This document shows positions 1-5,240 of a stretch of DNA of 5,657 bases, piece after piece. Numbering within the stretch: position 1 is the stretch's first letter; every line of letters starts with the position of its first letter. The notes under the pieces were generated by a model. That model saw only the letters and a program-made list of their open reading frames with translations, was not told the origin of the DNA and did not search any database. Location: assembly GCA_016206385.1 (NCBI GenBank), contig JACQRS010000234.1:1-5657 (forward strand). Direction: 5' to 3'. Source of the stretch: Candidatus Rokuibacteriota bacterium. GTDB lineage: Bacteria; Methylomirabilota; Methylomirabilia; Rokubacteriales; CSP1-6. The translations under genes and the position numbers were made by a program.

Positions 1-1026
1 GACATACAGCATGTGGCAGTAGGCGCAGGTCGGCGCCTTGTACGGCGCCTGCGCCAGGGGTGCCTTCCAGTCCCAGTTTCCCCCGTCGGTCAGATAGATG
101 GCGCCGTGCTTGGAGGTGGAGTAAGCCTCCCAGTTCGGGTGGTCAGGCCCCATGTGGCAGGTCATGCACGCCTCGGCCCGCCGCGCCTCCGCCGGGTCGA
201 ACCGATGGCGGGTGTGGCAGGCGATGCAGCCGTTCCGATAGGGGAGGCTCGAGAGGTCCACGTACTGCTTCTTCTCCGGGCTCCAGAAGGGCTCGTCGGT
301 GGCCCCGGCCTGGGCATGGCAGGGGTCGCACCCCATCTCCATCACCTTCCGCGGCATCTGGGCGTAGTGGGGAACCTTGATGTTGCGCTCCCAGTTGATG
401 CCGATCCCGGCGGGGCCTGGGCCGTAGGAGTGACCGGCGTCGGTCACGTGCTCCTGGTAGATCTGGGCGTGGCAGGCTCCACAGACTTTTTCCGAGACGC
501 GGCCGCGGACCTGGGTGATCTCCGTATGGTCGGTCCCGTGACAGACCGCGCAGGAGTTGGCCTCGGGAGTGGTTGCCGGGATCCGCGGGTTCTGCCGGCC
601 GGGCCTGAACATGACGGAGGTCTCGTATTGAGCCACGATTCCCGGATGGTGCTTTCTGTGGCACTCGATGCAGGACGCGGCGGTCTGGACACCATCGGGG
701 GGCTTGGCGCTCACCCGGGGCGGCGGTGGCGGTGCCGCCTTGAGAAACGCGTAAATCTCGCGAGCCTGGGACTCGGAGACGGCGCTGCCCGGGAAAGGCG
801 GCATCAGTCCTCGCGGAGCTCTGAGCTGCTTCACAAACTCCTCGAAGGCCAGGCTCGTCCCGGCCAGATCCGGGCCGGCACCGCCGCGCCCGGAAACGCC
901 GTGGCAGCCGATGCACCCTTTCTGGATGAAGAGCCGCTCACCGTTGGCTGGCGTCTCGGCGACGGCCTGTTGAGCCGGGAGGAGAGCGAGGAAGAGAAGA
1001 AGAAGGAAGCGGATTCGCTTCGACAT
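1..1026 (-). CDS. HAO-family multiheme cytochrome c with N-terminal monoheme cytochrome c domain (3' end outside window)
   Basis: This is an exported electron-transfer protein or oxidoreductase, partial: 342 codons are visible with no stop before the left edge. Residues 1-23 form a signal peptide (basic start, Leu-rich core, AVA just before the likely cleavage site), which supports the ATG at 1026. Residues 28-97 look like a class I cytochrome c: CIGCH at 38-42 and a likely distal Met at 75 in LMPPF. A proline-rich linker (about 98-104) follows. The core has CxxCH motifs starting at 119, 159, 182, 233, 267, 287 and 334. The stretch MGPDHPNWEAY...SKHG (292-308), just after the motif at 287, is typical of the HAO / octaheme family. 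That family oxidises hydroxylamine or hydrazine, or runs reductively on nitrite or hydroxylamine. The eighth family heme and the region of the cross-linking Tyr would lie outside the window, so the direction of catalysis cannot be judged. It is transcribed divergently from the membrane-protein pair. The heme-protein assignment is very sure; the HAO family assignment is good. Confidence 0.9.
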   Translation of the reverse strand, partial: MSKRIRFLLLLFLALLPAQQAVAETPANGERLFIQKGCIGCHGVSGRGGAGPDLAGTSLAFEEFVKQLRAPRGLMPPFPGSAVSESQAREIYAFLKAAPPPPPRVSAKPPDGVQTAASCIECHRKHHPGIVAQYETSVMFRPGRQNPRIPATTPEANSCAVCHGTDHTEITQVRGRVSEKVCGACHAQIYQEHVTDAGHSYGPGPAGIGINWERNIKVPHYAQMPRKVMEMGCDPCHAQAGATDEPFWSPEKKQYVDLSSLPYRNGCIACHTRHRFDPAEARRAEACMTCHMGPDHPNWEAYSTSKHGAIYLTDGGNWDWKAPLAQAPYKAPTCAYCHMLYV

Positions 1027-1051
1027 TTCGATCCCGGGTCGAGCTGGGAAG

Positions 1052-1080
1052 ATCGTAGTGAGCGGGGGGTGCCCTGTCAA
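1052..1080 (-). promoter_or_regulatory. Sigma-70-like promoter of the multiheme cytochrome
   Basis: Read on the minus strand, a perfect -35 hexamer TTGACA (1080-1075) is followed after exactly 17 bases by TACGAT (1057-1052), which matches four of six TATAAT positions. The predicted start of transcription is near 1045, giving a leader of about 20 bases before the ATG at 1026. The ribosome binding site is weak (GGGA about 5 bases before the ATG). No sigma-54 pattern was found on this strand in the region. Confidence 0.55.
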
Positions 1081-1135
1081 CAACGTACAAGGGACACAGG
1101 ATCGTTCCGCGCACCCGGATCGGAACCCTCTAGCG

Positions 1136-1161
1136 CTGGGGTGGGCGCGCCCCAACTGGGG
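1136..1161. promoter_or_regulatory. Bipartite palindromic element, candidate enhancer-binding-protein site (copy 1)
   Basis: The half-site CTGGGG (1136-1141) is followed after 8 bases by the near-perfect palindrome CCCCAACTGGGG (1150-1161). The same arrangement, with the same 8-base gap, occurs at 4090-4115. Its centre is about 96 bases upstream of the -24 element at 1250, a usual distance for upstream activator sites of RpoN promoters. It lies between the divergent promoters, so it could also affect the cytochrome gene. The overlapping GGGCGCGCCC (1143-1152) is a second palindrome. The regulatory role is inferred from repetition and placement. Confidence 0.5.
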
Positions 1162-1249
1162 AACCCGAGCCCCGACCGTGTTCAACATGGATTCGGGCTC
1201 TGCTCTCTAACCCCTTCTGGTCATTGGCATTTCCCGCGTTGCCTCAGCG

Positions 1250-1265
1250 TGGCACCAGGCTTGCA
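1250..1265 (+). promoter_or_regulatory. Sigma-54 (RpoN) -24/-12 promoter of the membrane-protein operon
   Basis: TGGCAC at 1250-1255 and TTGCA at 1261-1265 give the invariant GG-N10-GC spacing. The site matches the TGGCACG-N4-TTGCW consensus at every informative position except one. Transcription should start near 1276, leaving a leader of about 44 bases before the ATG at 1320. A candidate activator element lies at 1136-1161. Confidence 0.75.
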
Positions 1266-1319
1266 CCTTCGTTCACATGGCTGGCCCGGTGTGAGGTCAG
1301 CCGGGAGGAGGAAAGATCG

Positions 1320-1925
1320 ATGAACGAAAACGGGAACCTTCTCGAGAGGGAAGAGGCATCAACGGCTTCGCTCGCCCTGGTGGTGGGCCTTCTGATCGGT
1401 GTCGCTGCGGCTGTGGTCCTCGCCACAGCCCCCTTCACCGCGTTAATCGGCCAGAGCCAGGCGGCCCTGGCGTCGGCGTTTCACGGGCTGACAGCGTTCC
1501 TCTATCTGATCGTGGGGACGATCGGGCTCTACCTCGGCTGGCGGCTCTTCACCGGGCGCATCCGGGCGTTCGCCGACCTGCAGCTCCTGGCGACGGTCTC
1601 GGCCACGCTTTCGCTGATCGCGATCGCGTTCGGGAACTGGCTCTACATCTTCTACCGGGCCAAGGACCCGTCCAGCCCGCGCTCCTGGTTCCTCGCCAAC
1701 ATGCCGGAGGTGCACAGGATCTTCTTCGAGTTCAAGGAGTTCACGGCGCTCTTCACGCTGCCGCTCACGGTCACTGCCGCCTTCATCCTCTGGTACTACG
1801 GCGTGCAGGTCCTCGACCGGAAGTGGATGCGCTACACGGTGGCTGTGCTCCTCGGGCTGTCGTTCTTCTACCTGGTTGTGGCGTTTAGTCTCGGCGCCGC
1901 GGTGACGAAGCTCCGTCCCGCATAG
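1320..1925 (+). CDS. Unknown five-helix inner-membrane protein
   Basis: I do not recognise the family. The protein has 201 residues. The ATG at 1320 is chosen because a strong ribosome binding site (GGAGGAGG, about 1304-1311) precedes it; the open frame extends further upstream without a good site and would run back over the sigma-54 promoter. Predicted membrane helices lie at about 16-38, 51-72, 88-110, 140-160 and 170-193. Positive charges at 75-82 and 166-171 suggest cytoplasmic loops, so the 111-139 loop would face the periplasm. That loop ends in EVHRIFFEFKEF, with a polar E130/H132/E137/K139/E140 cluster at the edge of helix 4. H55 begins helix 2. His residues near helix ends could bind a heme or a metal, but no pattern proves it. 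There is no signal peptide and no CxxCH. It is probably co-transcribed with the gene at 1944, 18 bases downstream. A role as membrane partner of the neighbouring periplasmic cytochrome is only inferred from position. Confidence 0.85.
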   Translation: MNENGNLLEREEASTASLALVVGLLIGVAAAVVLATAPFTALIGQSQAALASAFHGLTAFLYLIVGTIGLYLGWRLFTGRIRAFADLQLLATVSATLSLIAIAFGNWLYIFYRAKDPSSPRSWFLANMPEVHRIFFEFKEFTALFTLPLTVTAAFILWYYGVQVLDRKWMRYTVAVLLGLSFFYLVVAFSLGAAVTKLRPA

Positions 1926-1943
1926 CGAATGGAGGGATCTGAA

Positions 1944-2351
1944 ATGACGATGAAACTTCTCGAGCAGGAGCGGGGGGTGGAGGTGACCTGGACGCCTGCG
2001 CCGGCCCGGCACCGCGAGAGCGGGCCGGCGGTGGCGGCCATCATCTCGGCCGCCCTCGGGCTCGTCACCCTGGCGCTGGTGAACCTGGGAACCCAGGCCT
2101 CCAGGGCCTTCAACGCCTGGGTGCACGGGATCGGCAGGCTCTGGATGCCCGGCGCCGAGGGGATCGGCCCGTACTCTGGGAAGGAAACCCTGTCGCTGGC
2201 CGTCTGGGTGGGGAGCTGGATCCTGCTTCATCTGGCTCTTCGGAAGCGTGAGCTGAACCTCGGGCGGTGGTTGGTGGTCTTCCTGGTCGGGATCGGCATC
2301 GCCACGACGCTGCTGTGGCCGCCGGTCTTCGAGTACCTGGCCGGACACTAG
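1944..2351 (+). CDS. Unknown small membrane protein, three predicted helices
   Basis: The family is not recognised; the protein has 135 residues. Of three in-frame ATGs (1929, 1944, 1950), the one at 1944 sits 7 bases after GGAGGG (1931-1936), an ideal ribosome binding site that would lie inside the gene if 1929 were used. Predicted helices are at about 28-48, 82-99 and 108-127. The basic loop RKRELNLGR (100-108) is probably cytoplasmic, which puts the 49-81 loop in the periplasm. That loop contains WVHGIGRLW and IGPYSGKET, its most distinctive-looking part; H61 and H96 are the histidines nearest the membrane. The gene follows the five-helix protein by 18 bases, so both should share the sigma-54 promoter at 1250 and may form a complex. 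No hairpin plus T-run terminator is visible after it. Confidence 0.8.
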   Translation: MTMKLLEQERGVEVTWTPAPARHRESGPAVAAIISAALGLVTLALVNLGTQASRAFNAWVHGIGRLWMPGAEGIGPYSGKETLSLAVWVGSWILLHLALRKRELNLGRWLVVFLVGIGIATTLLWPPVFEYLAGH

Positions 2352-2422
2352 GAGTAGAGCGGGCCCGAGACGCCGGCGATCTTCAAACCGCTGACCCTTG
2401 GAGCTGGCCCCACCGGCGGTCA

Positions 2423-2452
2423 TTCGAGCCGGGCTACGTCGGCGTGTATAAT
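2423..2452 (+). promoter_or_regulatory. Candidate sigma-70-like promoter of the amidohydrolase
   Basis: A perfect -10 hexamer TATAAT lies at 2447-2452 in otherwise GC-rich DNA. The -35 candidate TTCGAG (2423-2428, 18-base spacer) is poor. Transcription would start near 2459, just upstream of GGAG (2470-2473) and GTG (2483). This placement agrees with translation starting well before the ATG at 2541. Confidence 0.45.
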
Positions 2453-2498
2453 CGCGCTGCGAGCGATCCGGAGCGCTTGCGGGTGACTCACGACGACG

Positions 2499-3344
2499 AC
2501 GATCGTTGACTGCCACGCGCATCTCCTGCCGTCAGAGCGGATGGCGAGGCTCATCCGCTGGACGCTGCGCTTCAGCCCGGCCCATCCGATTCCGGAGACA
2601 GTGACTCTCGATGCGCTCCTCGAGGAGTACGCGCAGGCGAAGGTCTCCACCATCTGGAACTTTGCCCACGCCATCTTTCCAGAGGAAACGGAGCCCCTGA
2701 ACGAGTGGAACTGGCGCCTCGGCCAAACCCATCCGCAGATCGTGCCGTTTGGCACCTGTCACCCGTTGACGCCGGACCCGGGGGCCGTGATCGACCGCTG
2801 CTTTACCGAGTACCGGTTCGTCGGGATCAAGTTCCACCCGTTTGTCCAGCGGGTTACCCCCTGGGAGGAGCGGTTCTTCCCCATCTACGAGCGGATCGCC
2901 GAGCACGGCGGGATCGCGGTCTTTCACACTGGGTTCGAGCGGTTCTACGGAGGCTCGCTGCCCCTGGCCGGGTTCGAGGCGATCCTCCGCGCATTCCCCG
3001 ACCTCGTGGTGGTCTTTGCTCACGCCAACTACCCGAGGGTGGGGGAGGCCTTCGAGTTCGTGGCCCGCTATCCGAACCTGTATCTGGACACGGTCCATGT
3101 CTTCGCGGGCATCTCGCGCTCGTGGGAGCCAGGAGCCGACCAGCGTGCCGCGTGGGCCGAGCTCCGAGAGGGCCTCAGCGCATTCCCGGGCCGCGTGATG
3201 TTTGGAACCGATCACCCCTCCGGGGCGGGCGCCCTCAGGGAGATCTACCAGGAGCTTTATGACTTCGGCCTCCCGAAAGAGCTGGAAGAGCGGCTCCTGG
3301 GGGGGACCGCCCGCGAGCTGATCGAGCGTGTCCGCCGTCCCTGA
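2499..3344 (+). CDS. Amidohydro_2-type metal-dependent hydrolase/decarboxylase (start codon unclear)
   Basis: This is a TIM-barrel metal-dependent hydrolase of the Amidohydro_2 kind, a family that includes decarboxylases and lactonases; the substrate is unknown. Residues numbered from the ATG at 2541: KFHP at 97-100, H129 in VFHTG, H161 in FAHANYPR and D224 in FGTDHPSG are the family's late metal and catalytic positions. The expected first ligand pair, HxH in IVDCHAHLLPSERM, is encoded at 2502-2543, before that ATG. In this frame the stop at 2484 is followed by no ATG, GTG or TTG before 2541. The coordinate given uses ACG 2499, directly before the conserved IVDCHAH; a rare start, or a one-base error or frameshift from GTG 2483 (with GGAG 9 bases upstream), would explain it. 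From ATG 2541 the protein is 267 residues and would lack its HxH motif. Family assignment is sure, the 5' end is not. Confidence 0.85.
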   Translation, partial: TIVDCHAHLLPSERMARLIRWTLRFSPAHPIPETVTLDALLEEYAQAKVSTIWNFAHAIFPEETEPLNEWNWRLGQTHPQIVPFGTCHPLTPDPGAVIDRCFTEYRFVGIKFHPFVQRVTPWEERFFPIYERIAEHGGIAVFHTGFERFYGGSLPLAGFEAILRAFPDLVVVFAHANYPRVGEAFEFVARYPNLYLDTVHVFAGISRSWEPGADQRAAWAELREGLSAFPGRVMFGTDHPSGAGALREIYQELYDFGLPKELEERLLGGTARELIERVRRP

Positions 3345-3376
3345 GCTGTGCGGGCGTTGGACGGGGCAGGAAACGC

Positions 3377-3433
3377 GTCGCCTGGCATCGCAATTGCGTC
3401 CGTCAGAAGTCAGCTTCTGTGAGCCCAGGCGAC
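3377..3433 (+). repeat. Nested inverted repeats in the leader of the FmdE-like gene
   Basis: GTCGCCTGG (3377-3385) and CCAGGCGAC (3425-3433) are perfect 9-base inverted arms. Between them lie a 10-base palindrome, CGCAATTGCG (3389-3398), and a hairpin, CAGAAG-tcag-CTTCTG (3404-3419). As RNA the whole could fold as a closed stem with two inner hairpins; as DNA the arms could be operator half-sites. The left arm and the palindrome overlap the sigma-54 promoter, so only the right arm and the CAGAAG hairpin would be in the transcript from that promoter. No T-run follows, so it is not a typical terminator. Confidence 0.55.
3383..3398 (+). promoter_or_regulatory. Candidate sigma-54 promoter of the FmdE-like gene
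   Basis: TGGCAT (3383-3388) and TTGC (3394-3397) have the invariant GG-N10-GC spacing and fit TGGCAY-N5-TTGC. The purine after TGGCAY and the final A/T of the full consensus are not matched. It is in the intergenic region, with transcription predicted near 3409 and the ATG at 3458. It is weaker than the sites at 1250 and 4223 and has no clear copy of their shared upstream element, but its context is right. Confidence 0.5.
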
Positions 3434-3457
3434 CTTCGCCAGCGGGAGGAGCGTGAG

Positions 3458-4066
3458 ATGAGGCCCTTCGACGAGCTGCTCCAAGAGGCGGTGGCCTTTC
3501 ACGGCCACCTCTGTCCCGGACAGGTTTTGGGGGTGCGGATGGCGATGGCGGGCTGCCGAGCGTTGCGGATCGAGGAGCCGAAGCGCATGGGCAAAGGGCT
3601 GGTCGTCTTCGTCGAGATCGACCGCTGCGCGACCGACGCGATCCAAGTCGTCACCGGCTGCTCACTGGGCAAGCGGACGCTGAAGCACCTGGACTACGGC
3701 AAGATGGCCGCCACCTTCGTCAATGTCGCGACCGGAGAAGCAATGCGAGTCGCCGCGCGCGACGACGCCCGCGAGCACGCTGCCGCGTATACGCCCGGGG
3801 TGACAGACCCGCGACAGGTCCAGATCGCAGCGTACCGGCTGATGCCGGAGGCGGAACTTCTGACCCTCACGCCGGTGGTCATCAGGCCGGGATGGCTCGG
3901 TCGGCCGCGGGTCCGCGTCCCCTGCCAGCTCTGCGGGGAAGGGGTCAACTACGGCCGCGAGGTCGTGACGGAAGGGCTCGCCTTCTGTCAATCTTGCTTC
4001 GCTGGTGGCTACTACGACTCGCCCACGCCGCTAGACGCCCTGAGAACCTTCTCCGGGCGAACCTAA
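3458..4066 (+). CDS. FmdE-family protein with C-terminal zinc ribbon
   Basis: The 202-residue protein matches the FmdE family, named after subunit E of molybdenum formylmethanofuran dehydrogenase but widespread as stand-alone proteins in bacteria without that enzyme. The N-terminal domain shows FHGHLCPG (14-21) and CATDAIQVVTGCSLGKRTL (57-75), whose His and Cys residues form the family's putative metal site. The C-terminal domain is a four-cysteine zinc ribbon: C156-x2-C159 and C177-x2-C180. ATG 3458 is preferred because GGAGGAG (3445-3451) ends 6 bases before it; a GTG at 3419 would add 13 residues but has no good ribosome binding site. No other formylmethanofuran dehydrogenase subunit is nearby, so a link to molybdenum cofactor or C1 chemistry is a family-level guess. 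It is likely soluble and cytoplasmic, and has its own candidate sigma-54 promoter. Confidence 0.9.
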   Translation: MRPFDELLQEAVAFHGHLCPGQVLGVRMAMAGCRALRIEEPKRMGKGLVVFVEIDRCATDAIQVVTGCSLGKRTLKHLDYGKMAATFVNVATGEAMRVAARDDAREHAAAYTPGVTDPRQVQIAAYRLMPEAELLTLTPVVIRPGWLGRPRVRVPCQLCGEGVNYGREVVTEGLAFCQSCFAGGYYDSPTPLDALRTFSGRT

Positions 4067-4089
4067 GGCCAGGTTCCTGGGCCCCGGGG

Positions 4090-4115
4090 CTGGGGAGCCG
4101 ATGCCCCAGCTGGGG
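4090..4115. promoter_or_regulatory. Bipartite palindromic element, candidate enhancer-binding-protein site (copy 2)
   Basis: CTGGGG (4090-4095), 8 bases, then the perfect 12-base palindrome CCCCAGCTGGGG (4104-4115). The pattern and gap are the same as at 1136-1161, with one base different in the palindrome. Its centre is about 115 bases upstream of the -24 element at 4223. GCTGGGG (4089-4095) can also pair with CCCCAGC (4104-4110), so a role in the 3' end of the FmdE-like transcript is an alternative. Confidence 0.5.
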
Positions 4116-4122
4116 AGTGCTC

Positions 4123-4171
4123 GCCCCGTTTTGGAGTCGGGGCTCGCCACGACGATCTCCTCTTTTCCTTT
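4123..4171 (+). terminator. Weak terminator-like hairpin after the FmdE-like gene
   Basis: GCCCCG (4123-4128) pairs with CGGGGC (4138-4143) around a 9-base loop. A pyrimidine-rich tract with TTTT (4156-4171) follows, but about 12 bases after the stem, which is too far for a classical intrinsic terminator. Confidence 0.25.
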
Positions 4172-4222
4172 AGAACCCTGCAACTCGATTGACAAATTTC
4201 CCTCTTCCGAAGCGACGGCGGT

Positions 4223-4238
4223 TGGCACTTCTGATGCA
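4223..4238 (+). promoter_or_regulatory. Sigma-54 (RpoN) -24/-12 promoter of the rubrerythrin-receiver gene
   Basis: TGGCAC (4223-4228) and TGCA (4235-4238) give GG-N10-GC spacing and match the consensus except for the base after TGGCAC and the first T of TTGC. Transcription would start near 4249, leaving a leader of about 82 bases. The bases upstream (about 4160-4205) are locally AT-richer than the surroundings, as often seen where DNA must bend between an activator site and an RpoN promoter. Confidence 0.6.
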
Positions 4239-4330
4239 CGGAAGGAACCAGCGGACGAGCCGACCGCGGCCCCATGAAGAAGCTTCCAGCGGCAGGACGA
4301 TCGGCCCGGGCCGCCTAACCCTGGACGTCA

Positions 4331-5215
4331 ATGACTGAGCCGTCGCGGCTGACAGACCTTTTGCTGGCGCTCGAGACCGAGGCCGCCGCCTTCTACGACG
4401 CCCTGGCCCGCCGGTTTGCTGACCGTCCCGATCTCCACGCCCTCTGGAGCGAGCTGGCCCGAGACGAGCGAGAGCACGCGAAGTGGATCCGCGAGGCCGG
4501 CGACCTCAGCACCGGGACGGAGTTTCCCGCCGCTCTGCCCAAGCTCCGTGTCGCGCCCCTGGAGGCGGCACTCGACGAGGTCAGGCAGCAGCGAGAGCGG
4601 GTCGAGCAAGCACCCTATACGGTGGTCGACGCGCTGGCGGCTACCATCGCGCTGGAAACGTCGGAGGTGAACGACGCGCTGGGGGACTTCCTGGCAATGA
4701 CCCGTGCGTTACTTCCACTGGAGCCCCTCCCCGCGGCCATGGATGCCCACCTGCGCCGGTTGACCGGTGCGGTCGAGCGGCTGAGCCATCCGGAGTTGAC
4801 CGGGTTGTTGAAGAGCGTGACGAGCCGAGCCGAGCGCGTGCTGGGGGACCGGCGGACGATCATGGTCGTCGATGACGAGGTCGATATGCTAGAGACCTGC
4901 GCCCGGATCTTCCGGCGGAGTGGCTACACCTGCCTGACCGCGGCCAGCGGCCAGGACGCCCTCGCCCTCCTCAAGCTGGTCCGTGCTGACCTGATCCTCG
5001 CCGATCTCAGGATGCCCCGCGTGGACGGCCTGACGCTGCTGCGCCAGGCCAAGCGGATGGCCCCGGAGATCCCGGTGGTCATCTTTACCGCGTACGTGTC
5101 GGAGGCCTCGGCCCGGGAGACCCTCGAGGCAGGCGCCGCCGCATATCTCCCCAAACCGTTCACCGCCAGCCAGCTCCGATCGGCGGTCGAACAGGCGCTG
5201 GGACGGGGACGATGA
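4331..5215 (+). CDS. Rubrerythrin-like (ferritin-like) domain fused to a response-regulator receiver domain
   Basis: The 294-residue protein has two domains. Residues about 5-150 form a helical ferritin-like domain: E15/E17 in helix A, E46-x2-H49 (DEREHAKW) in helix B and E109/E112 in helix C, as in rubrerythrin-type di-iron proteins that reduce peroxide or sense oxidants. The fourth-helix ExxH is not intact; H140 (MDAHLRRL) has Met at the expected Glu. There is no rubredoxin-type Cys4 site. Residues about 174-292 are a complete CheY-like receiver: acidic D181/D182, phosphoacceptor D225 (LADLRMP), T253 and K275 in PKPF. There is no DNA-binding, AAA+ or enzymatic output domain, so output would be through protein contact or the di-iron domain itself. 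ATG 4331 is the first start after an in-frame stop at 4316, but no good ribosome binding site precedes it. It is preceded by a candidate sigma-54 promoter and followed after 25 bases by the biotin ligase gene. Domains are clear; the function of the fusion is unknown. Confidence 0.88.
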   Translation: MTEPSRLTDLLLALETEAAAFYDALARRFADRPDLHALWSELARDEREHAKWIREAGDLSTGTEFPAALPKLRVAPLEAALDEVRQQRERVEQAPYTVVDALAATIALETSEVNDALGDFLAMTRALLPLEPLPAAMDAHLRRLTGAVERLSHPELTGLLKSVTSRAERVLGDRRTIMVVDDEVDMLETCARIFRRSGYTCLTAASGQDALALLKLVRADLILADLRMPRVDGLTLLRQAKRMAPEIPVVIFTAYVSEASARETLEAGAAAYLPKPFTASQLRSAVEQALGRGR

Positions 5216-5240
5216 GCGGGACCTCATGAAAGGAGCTCCG

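Noticed and set aside
143..916. 257-codon open frame on the minus strand
   Set aside because: It is in a different frame of the same strand as the cytochrome; the product is Arg/Pro-rich with no motif. The true frame starts at 1026.
1235..1252. TGGCAT...TTGC just upstream of 1250 as another sigma-54 site
   Set aside because: The GG to GC spacing is longer than the invariant 10 bases, unlike the overlapping-region site at 1250-1265.
13..1323. 436-codon open frame on the plus strand
   Set aside because: It lies opposite the multiheme cytochrome, whose frame has eight CxxCH motifs and a signal peptide. The plus-strand product has no recognisable domain and is a high-GC shadow running through the divergent promoter region.
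1443..2522. 359-codon open frame on the minus strand
   Set aside because: It is antisense to two genes with good ribosome binding sites and membrane helices; its composition (Arg, Glu, Pro, Asp rich) is typical of an antisense shadow.
2532..3215. 227-codon open frame on the minus strand
   Set aside because: Antisense to the amidohydrolase, whose metal-binding motifs are clear; no domain visible in the shadow.
3297..3323. Possible third copy of the CTGGGG/CCCCARCTGGGG element upstream of the FmdE-like promoter
   Set aside because: Only the CTGGGG half is present (3297-3302); the palindrome position matches poorly, has a 9-base gap instead of 8, and lies inside the amidohydrolase coding sequence.
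4189..4217. TTGACA before the rubrerythrin-receiver gene as a sigma-70 -35 element
   Set aside because: The hexamer is perfect, but the sequence 17 bases downstream is GCGACG and no acceptable -10 lies at 16-18 bases. The sigma-54 site at 4223 explains the region better.
4234..4338. 34-codon ORF from ATG 4234
   Set aside because: It has no ribosome binding site, its start codon overlaps the -12 region of the sigma-54 promoter, and it is Arg/Pro-rich without features.
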